Of a stretch of DNA of 64,000 nt, positions 9,800 to 21,136 are shown one piece after another. This stretch comes from Elephas maximus indicus (taxonomy: Eukaryota; Chordata; Mammalia; Proboscidea; Elephantidae). The translations under genes were made by a program, and so were the position numbers. Where the stretch lies: the NCBI RefSeq assembly GCF_024166365.1, contig NC_064832.1, positions 40,142,249 to 40,206,248 of the forward strand, in the 5' to 3' direction. Below the pieces are notes generated by a model that was given only the letters and a program-made list of their open reading frames with translations, was not told where the DNA came from and made no database searches. Within the stretch, counting starts at the first letter, position 1. Each line of letters opens with the position of its first letter.

Positions 9800-11438
9800 A
9801 CCATGATAAAATAAAAAAGACACTACCAATTAAGCTATGACATACCAGTGATTGTAAGATAGCTAAGAGATACTAAAATGTGAAAAAATGTGCTTTATAG
9901 ATTGTATGAAATATTGTATTTTGTTTCCATGTATAACCATAAATCTTTTAAATAATATGGTTAGTAATTCAGCAAATATGTATTAAATGCATATATATTA
10001 AATGCCTACTTTGTGCTACTTAGAATTTTGGAATCTTCTTTAGAGTGTTGAAACAACATTGATAAAATTTATTTTCTCTAAAATCCTTTTATAAAGTTCT
10101 CTACCAACCCCAGCACCTTGCGGTTTCAACAGCTCTTCTGTTACTCAGCATCCCTTTTTTTTTTTTTTCAAGATCATTCTTTCTTGGGAGAGCACTTAAG
10201 ATTAAATACACTTCTCTAGAATGTGTATAGAATGTGTAATCAAGTGACTTCCTTAGGAATTACAGAGGGACTAAGCAGTAGTTTTAGGCTAAACGTTCTG
10301 ATCAGAGCCAGTAGATGTGAATCCATAGCAGGTGCCTAGGTAATAATCACTAAGGGTCAGCTGATAAGAAGAGGAATTTCGAGGAAAGCTTATGAAAGAA
10401 GGGCCACCTTGAAATGGAAGTTTTCATATTTGGGGTGGTGAAAGGAAGATACCAAATTCAAGAGATCTCCAGGCAAATGCATGGAAGGTGAAGGCAAGTA
10501 ACCCCCAGCCCAACCATATGGCTGCACTAAGGCCATCAAGAAATAAGTTTACACTAATAGAGGCGAAACCTGTATGTTCTAATTGGAGGACCAGCAGGTA
10601 TAGACTGGAGCCTATTTAGACAGGGAGAAAACAGTTTCTCCAGCACAATATTCACTGCCTCTATCAGTGCAACTGGCCTAAGCTGAGAGGAATTTTTTTT
10701 GGAGGGGTTGGGGGTGAGAAAGAAAAGTACCTTTTTCTTCTAATGTAATGAAAGCAGAACTGGACACAGACCCACAGATAAGAAGAGCACAGGCTAAACT
10801 CTCAAGGGTCACTACTTGGGGCTAGTTTTAAGCTAGGAACTGACTATAAAAAATAGGCCAAACCCACTCAAATCCAGAATTTGGCCAGCCAAAATGTGTG
10901 TGGCTAGATACGTTGATAGCTGGATTTAGAACTTTGACAACTGAGAAATACACTCACTATAAACTCTTCCTTTTTAAGACTTTGAGTAGCTCCATTCTAC
11001 TGGTTTTTTTATATGAAGTTATTTCTAAAACTTCAGCTGTGTGTATCTGTGACTTAAAGGGGAAAAGGGGAATTCTGGAGTAGGACAGGGAAAGGAGCAG
11101 CACCGCACAGGGGTGCCAGTGGTTTGTGCTGTTGAGCTGCGGAAGCGTCTGAAGGAGTGGGAGGGAGAGGCCAAGGTCTGGGGATGGAAGAATGCCGCAG
11201 CCATCTGCAGGCGATGCGACTCATCTTCCCATGTGGGGAGTTCAGTAGAATCTCAACAACCACCTGTAGCTATTACTATCATACCCCATGTATGGTTTCT
11301 GAATGCGCTAAATCAAAAACATATTTTCTCTTTGTAAACTTTGCCAGTTTAACCTTTCCCCTTTAATAAGTTCCTCAGTTCTATATTAATTTGGCTTGTG
11401 GAGGCTTCAGTTTACCTCTGATCCCTATCATTTTTCAG
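9800..11438. other. MTRF1 intron, nothing firmly recognised
   Basis: Mostly unique-looking intron. The 11080-11265 part is GC-richer than its surroundings, but neither its open frames nor its splice signals point to an exon. Confidence 0.4.
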
Positions 11439-11575
11439 GGCTGGTAGTAGAATGCCAACAAGAACGATCACAGATAAAAAATAAAGAAATAGCCTTGCGT
11501 GTGTTGAGAGCTAAGCTCTACCAGCAGATTGTTGAGAAGGACAGGTGTCAACAACAAAGTGCTAGGAAACTGCAG
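11439..11575 (+). CDS. MTRF1: MTRF1 exon, domain 3 helix region
   Basis: The exon follows a T-rich tract and AG at 11437-11438. It begins with two bases that complete the Gly codon left open by the GGQ exon, and ends on a full codon before GT at 11576 (137 nt). The peptide [20 protein letters not shown] and the following [19 protein letters not shown] segment form the charged helical part of the release-factor catalytic domain. No frameshift or stop is seen. The sequence fits MTRF1 better than MTRF1L, whose equivalent stretch differs clearly. Confidence 0.96.
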
Positions 11576-12015
11576 GTAAGATTAATTTAGTGTAATAATT
11601 TAATAAGTGTATAAAAAGTTCCTGTGCTATGTAGAAAATGTGATGTTTGCCCCTCTGTGACTGTGAATGTCTGAGAACATAGGGAAACGTGCTTGTTTGT
11701 AAATAGGAATAATTTATATGCTTATGGATTGACAGATTATGGCTACATTTGGGCCTGCCAGTTTGCAAATCAGTGATGAGATATGTATAAAAGTTATTTT
11801 CCATTTGTTTCCTCCAGTGGTTCTAGCCTGTCTTAGGAGGAAATTGGTTTAAAATAATAATAAGTTCATGGAAATTAATAGACTTTCAGATTTTTAGCTT
11901 AAAAACCTATGCTTTTATTATTACAACTTTATGTGAGATCACAAATCAATGGCACTGAAAGAAATGGCCCTGTTGATGGAACCTGGGGACAAGGGGCAGG
12001 TGGGAGATTTCTCTT

Positions 12016-12197
12016 TCACTGGGTGGCTCAAATAGTTGAGCACTCAACTACTAGCCGAAGGGTTGGCGGTTCAGACCCACCAGAAAAAGGCCTGGTAACC
12101 TGTTACTGAAAGGTCACGGCCTTGAAAGCCCTATGGAGCAGTTCTATCCTGCACACATGGGGTTGCCACCAGTTGGAATCGACAGCAGCTAGCAATG
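12016..12197 (+). mobile_element. AFROSINE, long form
   Basis: Head CTGGGTGGCTCAAATAGTTG, GGTTCAGACCCACC, internal AGGCCTGGTAACCTGTTAC, 3' end GTTGGAATCGACAGCAG. Diverged. Confidence 0.85.
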
Positions 12198-12199
12198 TA

Positions 12200-12914
12200 C
12201 CCTTTTATAGCTTTTGAATTTTGTATATGTATATACAGTATTTATTGCAGTACTTAAATAGTAAATTGTAAGCCAAATGACTAAAGATAATTTCTTTAAA
12301 TAAAGTGTTGCACGATTTTCAATTCTGGAAACATTAGTAAAGTTTGTCTCTGAGAGAGGTTAAAAGAGAAAGTGGAATGCAGAAATAATTGTGCTTTTGT
12401 GTCATTTGCAGGTAGGTGTACCTTCAGTAAATTAAATTTACTGGGATGATGAATTGTATAAGCCTGAATATTAATTATTTATTGACATTTAACATTGATT
12501 ATTATTCTCACTTAAATGTCCTAGTCTTTTCACATTTTTGCCCTTCTGCCACATTCTAACTTGCATTCTAACTTAAAAGGGACAGGTTAAATCATCTATT
12601 AATCCCCAGTCTGTGGTAATCCCAGACTGTGGAGCAGCATCAGTGTCTGTATCTGTAATTTCTTGGCAACTAAATGGTAACATAAACACTGTGAACCCTG
12701 GCACATCTGAATTAATAAAAGACGTTAAGATTTACTTGTCATTTTACGTTTGGGTGCCAGGGATTCCACATAGTAATTTTTTAAATTAATACTCAAAATT
12801 GGCCTTTTGCAAATTGTGTGTTTCTTCCTTAGCAGTCTGATTCAGAGGCCAGAAAAGACCTCCCTGTCCCCGTCTTTCCAAAATCACTTGTCTACTTGCC
12901 TGGAATTTCTTTTA
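12200..12914. other. MTRF1 intron, nothing recognised
   Basis: AT-rich sequence, no exon, RNA gene or named element seen. Confidence 0.4.
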
Positions 12915-14990
12915 TTTTTTAATTGTGCTTTAGGTGGAAGTTTACAGAGCAAATTAGTTTTCTGTTTGCTAGTTTGTGCATAAAGTGTTTCATGACCTTG
13001 ATTTCATTCCCCACAATGTGTCAGCACTCTCCTCATTTTTGTCTTGGCTTCCACATTTTCTTTCATTCTCATTATCTAAACCGTTCTGGCTTCTCATCTT
13101 ATAATTGAGTGTTCTAAGGAGTGTGTTCCTGTCTGGTATTACCGTTTATCTTATATACTTGTCTATTGTTTGTCTGGGAGGTGGTCACTGGGAATGGCTT
13201 CATTTCCAGGTCAGAAGGGTGTCTTAGGGCCATAGTCTTGGGGGTTCCTCCAGTCTCTATCATACCAGCAAGCCTGGTCTTTTCTTGTGAATTTGATTTT
13301 TTTTTTTATTCTACGAATTTCTCCCATTCTGTCCAGGACCCTCTGTTGTGATCCCAGTCAGAGCAGTTGGTAGTGGTAGCTGGGCACCATCTAGTTCTGA
13401 TGGTTTTGGGGTCATGTAGGCTGTGGTTCATGTGGTTCATTAGTCCTTTGGACAGATTACTTCATTGAGTCTTTGGTCTCCTTCACTCTGGATGGTAAAA
13501 AACCAAGAGTTGTATCTTAGACGGTTGCTCGCAAGCTTTTAAGACCCCAGATGCCACTCACCAAAGTAGGATGCAGAGCATTGAATTTATGTACTGTGTT
13601 GTGCCAATTGACGTAGATAGCCCCCGTGTCTGTGGTGCTTTGTCGTCTAACCTAGAAACTTTATCCCACAAGATGTTTGGTTATGTCTAAGAGCTCTGTA
13701 TGAGCTGCATCTACCATCATGTATATAGAAATATCCACTACCAAACCTATATATGCTGGTCAGCGTGTTCCCTTACATCCATCCTCCCACGCCTCTTGGG
13801 ATATCTATCTACCTATGTGTCCATGCGTAATTTATTGTTCATTAATACTATTGCTGAAGAATGGTCTAAGCTAGAGTAGTTATTGGAGTTACTCTTTATT
13901 CTTTTGTTCCGCTAAGTGTCCTCTCTTGCCTTGGTCCTATTGTACTGACTTCCCCCTTATATATTGCCTTTCCTTTCACCAGTATTCGTGTCTTCTGTCT
14001 GATTGATAATTTTCCCCCTCCTGTCCCTGGTAACCATCAAAGAACATTTTATTCTTTTTTTTCCGGTGTGTAAACCTTTTGTTGTGACTTTCTAGTAGTG
14101 GTCTCATACAGTATTTGTCCTTTTGTGATTGACTTATTTCACTCAGTATAGTGTCCTCCAGATTCATCCATGTTGTGAAATGTGTCACAGATTTGTCATT
14201 ATTCTTTATTGTTGTGTAGTGTTCCGTTGTGTGTGTGTACCACGGTTTGTTAATCTGTCTGTTGATGGGCACTTAGGTTGTTTCCATCTTTTTTCTATTG
14301 TGAGTAATGCTGCAGTGATAGTGCATATGTCTGTCCGTATCACAGCCCTTATTTCCTTAGGGTATATACCTAGAAGTGGGATTGCTAGACCATATAGTAT
14401 TTTTATTTCTAGCTTTTTGGGGAAGCAGCATACTGTTTACCAAAGTGGTTGTAACATTTTACATTCCCACCAACAGTTCCAGTCTCCCTGCAACCTCACC
14501 AACACTTGTTATTTTCTGGCTTTTTTAATTAGTGCCAGTAATGCTGGGGTGAGATGGTATCTCATTGTAGTTTTGATTTGCATCTCTCTAATAGCTCTTG
14601 ATTGCAAGCATTTCTTCATATGTTTGTCAGCAGCCTGAATGTCTTATTTGGTGTATCTTCTGCTCATTTTTTAATTGGACTGTTTATCTCTTTATTGTTG
14701 AGATGTTGAAGTTTCCTATAAATTTTAGAGATTAGTCCCTTTTCGGATATGTCGTAGGCAATTTTTTTTCCCAGTCTGTAGGTTCCCTTTTGACTCTTTT
14801 GCAGAAGTCTTTTGTTGAGCCTATGTATTTAATTTTTAGGAGGTCCCATTTATCTAGTTCATCTTGTATCAAGTGTGCATTTTTAGTTATGTTTGATACT
14901 TTATTTATGCCATATATTAGGGCCTGAAATTTCTTAATAGGAATTTCTAATGCTTTTAGAAGTTTTTCTTCAGCCAATATATACAGTGGC
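12915..14990 (-). mobile_element. Antisense L1, 3'UTR plus ORF2 C-terminal part
   Basis: Begins with the complement of an L1 3' end (AATTGTGCTTTAGGTGGAAG) and runs through 3'UTR into the complement of ORF2 (translated pieces such as NKPWYTHTTEHYTTIKNNDK at 13976-14272). The open frame on the + strand here (14129-14638) is a shadow. 5' truncated near 14990. Confidence 0.85.
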
Positions 14991-14999
14991 TGTTACATG

Positions 15000-15195
15000 G
15001 AAGGCTTTATCCTGGGCCAGGTTCTCAACCCTGGTTGCACTGAAATCATCTGAAGGGCTTTGTAGATCCCTAGGACTTACCCCTATAGATTCTGATATAA
15101 TGGATCTGGGGTGGGCCCTGAGCATTAATATCGTGCTTCAGGATAGCAGTTTCCGTACCCAACTGATCGTCAGAATGGATGGCCTAGGAAATGTT
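15000..15195. mobile_element. hAT-Charlie (MER5-type) remnant
   Basis: CCAGGTTCTCAACCCTGGTT, the GATTCTGATATAATGGATCT block and the GGGCCCTGAGCATTAATATC block resemble the MER5-type non-autonomous hAT family. Old and diverged. Confidence 0.5.
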
Positions 15196-15199
15196 TCAA

Positions 15200-16340
15200 A
15201 AATACATAATCTCTGATTACTTAGTATATATGAGGTTGGGTTTAGTAACTGCAATTTTTCTTAAATTCCCCTGATAATCAGCCGTGTTTAGGAATTCAGT
15301 TTCATATTGCTTGCCTTAGGAGTTAAGAAAATGAATTATGGAAATGTCTGGGTTTTTTTTTTTTTTTTGGTATTAATCTTAAAAAGCGAAAGCAGATGAG
15401 AGAAGGTGTGGTGTGTTGGGGAGGTAGGGGGAGATAAGAAGACTAAGATGAATACAAATAACTGTAGCATAAGGGAAACTAGAAATTGTGTGTGCTGTGA
15501 GGAGGATTACCAGTGCAGTTGGATTCACAGGAGGAAGGTAACACTTTTCAGTTGTTGGGACCAGGAAAGGCAGAGATGGTAGGAGATTGTTAGGAAAGTA
15601 CATTCCTTGAGATGGTGTTTTAGCAGAGTTAACAGACACGTAATAATGATATGGGATAATAAGCAGCATGTTAGAGGTTCACATAATTTTCAGAAATATC
15701 ATTGGGGAGGTTGGCCACATTATGATGCCTTAAATGCTGAGTTGAGTTTTGTCTACATAGCAGACAAGAAAGAACCAAAGAAAATTTAACAGAAAACCGT
15801 GTTTTAGGAAGACTAAGCAGGATGACACAATTAAACAGAGAAGACTAATCAAGATATTTTTGCAGGAACATAGGTGAAAGTAATGAGCCCTTGAATGATA
15901 GTAAAAATGGAAAGGACAGGATATAAAAGACCCAGTTGGAAGTGGGCAGTTAGAGAACGGAATGAGTCAGAGGTGCCCCCGCCGCCCCCCGTGTTATCAG
16001 AACCCAGCAGATAGTAAGCTCCCAGAAAGTGTTACATTGCTGAATATTAGCATTTGCTGCTTGAATGGGAACATGGTAGTGTCACAGACACCAGGAGGAA
16101 CTGATTGCTGTGGAGAAATGACTAATTTGGTTGAAATATTTGGAATTTGGCATAGCAAAGAAACATTGATTCTGTTTCTGTAGTTAAGCTTTACACCTGT
16201 GTAGTCTTGAATGTTAAGTTCTGCCTTTTCTTGTTCCTCCCACTTATATATATGATTTTTTAATTTAAACTGTTAAAAGTCAATTGCAAATACTTTTTCC
16301 ACGGTAATTAAAGTAATTGTAAAGTTAAAATACAAATTGT
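15200..16340. other. MTRF1 intron, nothing recognised
   Basis: Unique-looking sequence up to the RIRTYNF exon. A T run occurs at about 15353-15369. Short open frames have no recognisable domain. Confidence 0.4.
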
Positions 16341-16357
16341 TTTTTGTCGTGGCACAG

Positions 16358-16456
16358 GTGGGAACAAGAGCCCAATCAGAGAGAATACGGACATATAATT
16401 TCACCCAGGATAGAGTCACTGACCACAGGATAGCATATGAAGTTCGTGATATTAAG
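16358..16456 (+). CDS. MTRF1: MTRF1 exon, RIRTYNF region
   Basis: A 99-nt, 33-codon phase-0 exon between AG at 16356-16357 and GT at 16457. It encodes [20 protein letters not shown] and then [13 protein letters not shown]. The S-x-R-IRTYNF-x-Q-x-RVTDHRI signature is shared by class-I release factors and packs around the GGQ domain. A 3' piece of an AFROSINE starts only about 16 bases after the donor, so the repeat is almost at the splice junction. Confidence 0.96.
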
Positions 16457-16471
16457 GTAATATTACTGAGT

Positions 16472-16566
16472 ATAAAGGTTATAGCCTACAAAACCCTAAG
16501 GGGCAGTTCTGCTCTGTCATATAGGGCCGCTACGAATTGGAATTGATTCAACGGGACACAACATTA
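16472..16566 (+). mobile_element. AFROSINE 3' fragment at an exon border
   Basis: Only the 3' half is present, from AAAGGTTATAGCCTAC to GAATTGATTCAACGGGACAC. It starts about 16 bases after an MTRF1 splice donor. Confidence 0.85.
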
Positions 16567-16638
16567 TATCACATACTTTATATACCTTTGATTTTTGAAG
16601 GATGTATAGTCAAGTTTTAGAGAGCTCTTCTAAAATAG

Positions 16639-16780
16639 AAGCCCTGGTGGCACAGTAGTTAGGAGTTGGACTGCTAACCAAAAAGTTCAGCAGTTTAAAT
16701 CCACCAGTCGTTCCTCAGAAATCCGATGAGGCAGTTCTACTCTGTCCTGTAGGGTTGCTGTGAGTTGGAATCAACTAGAA
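16639..16780 (+). mobile_element. AFROSINE, short form
   Basis: Head GAAGCCCTGGTGGCACAGTA, body CCTCAGAAATCCGATGAGGC, 3' end GAGTTGGAATCAACTAG. Confidence 0.9.
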
Positions 16781-16989
16781 AATATTACCAAGTGACTAAA
16801 AACCCCTAAGCCAGTTTATATTAGTCTTCTAAAATTTGCAAACATTTTTATTAGTAGTTTGGTCAGAAATATGGTCTTTGTAACATTTTGAAACGACATT
16901 ATCTTTTACAATTCCAAATTCTTTGTTCTGCAGTGACAGTGTATTAACATACATTCAACATACATGTACACGTGCATATTCGCTTTCTA

Positions 16990-17470
16990 TTAGAAATTAT
17001 AAGAATTAAGTTTCTGTAGGTCAGAAGTCTAGGAATGGCCTTGTGGGTCTCACACAAGGCTGGAATCAAAGGTGTTGACCAGACTGCACATCTTTCTGGA
17101 GCTTGGGGACCTCTTCAAAGCTCGTGTGGTTGTCCACAGAATTCCATTTCCTTGAGGTTGTAGTACTGATGTCCCCATCCTCTTGCTGGCAGTCAGCTGG
17201 GGGCTGCTTTAAGCTTGCAAGGACCACTCACAGTTGCTTGCCATGTGGCCCCCTCCACATGCCTTCTCATGTTTCAAATCTCTTCTTGCAGGAAGGGCTC
17301 AGGTCCACTTAGAGAATATCCCTTTTGATTAACTCAGAGTCAACTGATTAGTTACCTAATCATGGGAGTGATATCCCATCATATTCACAGATTCTGCTAA
17401 CACTTAAGGGGAGGAAATCACATGAGTCGTGTAAACCAAGGAGCTTCTTAGAATTCTACCTACCACAATT
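16990..17470. repeat. Unclassified interspersed repeat
   Basis: The stretch from GTAGGTCAGAAGTCTAGG to ACCTAATCATGGGAGTGATA and TTCTACCTACCACA has the look of an old mammalian repeat. I cannot name the family. Confidence 0.4.
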
Positions 17471-17764
17471 TGTATTCATTAAATTCAGCCATTACAATTT
17501 TACTCTTGAGGAAAAGACCATGTCAAGATGGTTTGAACATTAACCTAATGAAATTCCTTGTAACCAGGACCACTAACATTTATACATGAATAAGGAAACA
17601 CAAAAATTTTCCCTTTTACTTCTGTTGAAGGGGAAAAGTGAACAAGTTCCCGTAAATGGCTATGTGGAAAAGGCAGAAGACAGAAAGTTTGGGTCCTATT
17701 CTTGGTGCCATGTCGATTCTTTTACTTGATTCTGTCCCATTCCATACTCAAATTCAAAGTCTTA

Positions 17765-18060
17765 ATTTTACAATGGAGATGTTTATTTATTTACTTTGAG
17801 CTAAATGTATAGGTGACAGAACATTTGCCATTTCTACAATCATCACATGTGTAGTTTAATGACAATTATGTTCATCATGTTATCCAACCATCACCATTAA
17901 CCACTCCTGAATTTTTCCAGCATCCTTAACAAATGCTCAGTGTTCCCTAGGCATTGTGTCTTCCTTTTGCCCTCCCTTCTGACCACCCCTGGTAACCACT
18001 AGTTAAATTTTGATCTCTATATACTTGCCTGTTGTAGTTAGTATATTTTTGACATATGTA
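17765..18060 (-). mobile_element. Antisense L1 fragment
   Basis: The TTGAGCTAAATGTATAGGTG, CATCCAACCATCACC-like and GGTAACCACTAGTTAAATTT blocks are L1 3'UTR complement. The right end is uncertain. Confidence 0.5.
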
Positions 18061-18481
18061 TACATTTCTGTGTATCTTATGCCACTTCCTCTGTCTTCTA
18101 GGCAATTTAAGGCTTCCTTGCATATGAACATAGTAGTCTGGTAGAAATGGAGGAAATATTTGCTAACTTCCCTTTCTTCAGGAAGCACACAGTAATAACA
18201 AAATATGTTTAGCCATATTGTTCTAATACACCACGTTCTTTCCGTTGTTTTTCTGGTAGTGGAGATGGTTTTTCCTGAGACAGCCACATTGTTGTAACCA
18301 GTATTATTTTTCACATGGGCACCTAGGTGCACAGTATAGTATTCAGCTGTGAAACATCCAAATTTAGATTCTAGAGTTGTAAAATATATGACTTTAGCCA
18401 AAATACTGGCATGCTATTGCTAACTGCACTATCTTGCCAGACTCAAAAATAATAAGGAAAATTATATTAGTGTGCTTTAAT

Positions 18482-18690
18482 AGGGAGCACTGGTGGCACA
18501 GTGGTTAAAGCACTCAGCTTCTAACCAAAAGGTCAGCAGTTTGAACCCGCCAGCTGTCCCACGGGAGAAAGATGTGGCAGTCTACTTCCATAAGGATTAC
18601 AGCCTTGGAAACTCTATGGGGCAGTTCTACTCTATCCTATAGGGTAGCTATGAGTTAGAATCAACTTGATGGTAAAAGGTTGGCTTTAAT
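18482..18690 (+). mobile_element. AFROSINE, long form
   Basis: Head GGAGCACTGGTGGCACAGTG, internal AGAAAGATGTGGCAGTCTAC, 3' end GAGTTAGAATCAACTTGATG. Confidence 0.9.
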
Positions 18691-18700
18691 AATCACTAAC

Positions 18701-18756
18701 CAGCCTGTTGGAAAGACAGAATGAAGAACAGCCTATTGGAAAGACAGAATGAAGAA
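18701..18756. repeat. 28-bp tandem duplication
   Basis: Bases 18701-18728 and 18729-18756 are adjacent copies (GGAAAGACAGAATGAAGAA in both) that differ at one position, G/A in CCTGTTGG versus CCTATTGG. Confidence 0.9.
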
Positions 18757-19081
18757 TAAATTCATTCCAAAAGGTGAACTTGAATTAATAATCAGATGTG
18801 TGTGTGTGTATGTCTCTGTCTGATAGTTCATCATAAAGATTATACCTTTAGAGGTTTTAAACAAGTATGCAGTATGATAATTGATATACATTTTGATTGA
18901 CTTTTAAAATTAGAGTACCCTATTTGGCTTTTCCACATTCTTCTCTCCCTGACCCCCCACCTTTTTTTTTTTGCCTGAAAGGGAAATGCAAGGAGAATCA
19001 TTCACTACCTACCTACAAGGAAATGCAGCTGCTAATTAAGTCAATCTGCCTAACTGGAGGAAGATGTAGTAATACAAAACA

Positions 19082-19122
19082 TGTTGCCATTGAGTCGATT
19101 TCAACTCATAGTGACCCTGCTT
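19082..19122 (-). mobile_element. AFROSINE 3'-end fragment
   Basis: Only the antisense 3' end (GTTGCCATTGAGTCGATTTC) and a few following bases are left. Confidence 0.7.
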
Positions 19123-19348
19123 CAGAGATTATACCTTACTAATATTGAGAACAGTTCTAAAAGCAGTGGTAGAGCAAACTGAAGTAGCAGTAATTTAATC
19201 AAGGCCATAAAATGAATAAACTCTATGGGGAATACTACTTTTAAAAAATGTTTCTCTCTTCCTTTCATCTTTTGTGTTCCACTTATCTGGGCTTGGTCCA
19301 AGGGCAAAGGAACAATGTTTATTTAAACCCCTGTGGTGAAAATGACCG

Positions 19349-19446
19349 TGACAGATCTAAAGATACACAAAGCTAAGAGTCAGGTTATGGAAAAAAAACC
19401 ATGACAGATCTAAAGATACACAAAGCTAAGAGTCAGGTTATGGAAA
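19349..19446. repeat. 45-bp direct repeat, 53-bp period
   Basis: Bases 19349-19393 recur identically at 19402-19446 (TGACAGATCTAAAGATACAC onward), separated by an A-rich 8-base spacer. Confidence 0.9.
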
Positions 19447-19559
19447 CAACTGTGTGTTCAGTGATAAATAGAAATGTAAGTGACAGTTTGATTCAAGAGA
19501 TGTCCAGGCTGTTCATTGGTTACATGACTGTATGCATTTGTCAGAACTCAGAACTACAC

Positions 19560-20165
19560 CAAAAAAGATGAGTTTTAATATATGCAAATTATACTCCAAA
19601 AAACCTGACTTAAAAAAAAGAATCAGTCAAAAAATGGGAAACAAGCCAAATGATCATAAATAGGTGAACGGATAAATTGTGGTATATCCTTATAGTAGGA
19701 TCCTACTCAGTAATAAAAAGGAACAAACTAAAATTACTGGTACATGCAAAAACATGAATGAGTCACAAATACATACCCCTGCATAAACAGAATCCTAATC
19801 ATGGTGTGGGATATTCCCATCCCCAGAAGGTTCCCTCGTGGCCTTTTGCAGTCAGTTTCCATCAGTCCGGGCATGGCTTCTATCGTTCAAGCTACGCACA
19901 AAAGAATACACACTGTATGACACTATTTAGATAGTATTCTGGGACAGGTAAAACGATAATGATGAAAACAGATCAGTGGTTGCCTGGACTGAGGGAAACT
20001 GACTGCAAAAGGCCACGAGGGAACCTTCTGGGGATGGGAATATCCCACATCATGATTAGGATTCTGATTATGCAGGGGTATATATTTGTCAAAACTCATC
20101 GAAGTGGATGATTAAAAGTTGTTCATTTTATTGTGTGTAAATTTTATCTCAAAAAAGTTTAAAAT
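19560..20165 (+). mobile_element. Sense L1 3' end carrying an inverted internal copy
   Basis: ORF2-tail-like sequence, then CAGATCAGTGGTTGCCTGGA, GTCAAAACTCATCGAAGTGG and TTTATCTCAAAAAAG mark an L1 3' end in sense. Within it, 19765-19878 is an inverted copy of 19978-20089. Confidence 0.75.
19765..20089. repeat. Inverted repeat, arms about 112 bp, about 100-bp spacer
   Basis: The core of the arms (about 19776-19864 against about 19990-20080) matches with three differences in about 89 bases; similarity extends more weakly at both ends. The right arm is in the normal order for the L1; the left arm is the added copy. Confidence 0.88.
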
Positions 20166-20282
20166 TTTGAAGGGTAATTCATGAATGGTAAACACAGTAA
20201 ATATTATAGGAGTTCAAAGAAAGAATAGATTTAGTGTGGACTAGAAAGTTTTCTGCAAGAGGAGGGATTTCAGTTGCATTAG

Positions 20283-20458
20283 AGCTCAGTTGCTAACTGA
20301 AAGGTCAGCAGTTCAAACCCACCAGCAGCTCCATGGGAGAAAATACCTGGTGATCTGCTCCTGTAAAGATTACAGCCTGGGAAACCCCATGAGGCAGTTC
20401 TACCCTGTCATGTAGGACTGCTATGAGTGGGAATCGACTCAGTGACACACAACAACAT
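20283..20458 (+). mobile_element. AFROSINE, long form, 5' truncated
   Basis: Begins inside the tRNA head (GAGCTCAGTTGCTAACTG); internal AAATACCTGGTGATCTGCTC; 3' end GGGAATCGACTCAGTGACAC with an ACAACAACAT tail. Confidence 0.88.
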
Positions 20459-20549
20459 AAGGAAATGAAGTAAATACACGTAACTCTTTGCTTTGTTTGT
20501 CATTTATTTCTAGTAACCAGATTTTCATAATATCTCTGTCTTTTATCAG

Positions 20550-20663
20550 GAATTTCTGTGTGGTGAGAAGGCCCTGGATCAGCTAATTCAGAGACTGCTT
20601 CAATCAGCAGATGAAGAAGCCATGGCTGAATTTTTGGATAAAAACCTTAAATCAGCAAAATAA
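20550..20663 (+). CDS. MTRF1: MTRF1 terminal coding exon and stop
   Basis: Last coding exon, after AG at 20548-20549, in phase 0, with the TAA stop at 20661-20663 (37 residues). It encodes EFLCGEKALDQLIQRLLQSA and ends LKSAK. This C-terminus matches MTRF1 as I know it and differs from MTRF1L. The 3'UTR follows directly; an antisense AFROSINE begins about 100 bases after the stop, and an ATTAAA at 21046-21051 is the nearest plausible poly(A) signal. From the decoding-loop exon to the stop, all five exons join without a phase conflict, so this is the functional gene and not a retrocopy. Confidence 0.96.
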   Translation, partial: EFLCGEKALDQLIQRLLQSADEEAMAEFLDKNLKSAK

Positions 20664-21070
20664 ATGCTGATTTATTATTTATTGTAAATGAAATGGACCT
20701 AGATCAAGAAGAAGACTGAGGCGTGGAAATCTTAATGAATTTTCATAAAGTACAGCTAAACGTGCACCCACTCCCACTGCCGTCGAGTCGATTCCGACTC
20801 ATACCGACCCTGTAGGACAGAGTAGAACTGCCCCGTAGAGTTTCCAAGGAACGGCTGGCGGATTAAAACTGCTGACCTTTTGGTTAGTGGCCGTAGCACT
20901 TAACCACTACACCAGGGTTTCCAAAAGTCCATAGTACTTACAAATATTTTTTAATGAATCGAGTCACATTTCTTAATCTAAAAGTTTATTTTAGGTTTCC
21001 TGTAAGGCACAATCCAGCTCTTCAAGTAGAAAACAAGCATGCATCATTAAAAAGAGAAAGTATTGAGAAT
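20664..21070 (+). other. MTRF1: Likely MTRF1 3'UTR
   Basis: About 100 bases of AT-rich unique sequence follow the stop, then an antisense AFROSINE (20762-20922), then more unique sequence with ATTAAA at 21046-21051. The 3' end is inferred only from that hexamer; no transcript evidence is available, and the true site could be earlier or later. Confidence 0.4.
20762..20922 (-). mobile_element. AFROSINE, short form, in MTRF1 3'UTR
   Basis: Antisense copy with CCGTCGAGTCGATTCCGACT at its left end and the head complement CACTACACCAGGGTTTCC at its right end. Close to consensus. Confidence 0.92.
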
Positions 21071-21136
21071 TGGTTATAGGTGTTAGAATAGATCACTTGA
21101 TCTCTTTATATGCCTTTTCTTAGCCGTATAAAAAGT

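Noticed and set aside
11080..11265. GC-richer stretch as an extra exon
   Set aside because: MTRF1 phases already join without it, and no frame shows a known domain.
14129..14638. 169-codon open frame on the + strand
   Set aside because: It is the antisense shadow of the L1 ORF2 tail.
2571..20663. MTRF1L as the identity of the release-factor gene
   Set aside because: The longer PEVGLSS decoding loop, the LKSAK C-terminus and the KBTBD7 neighbour all point to MTRF1.
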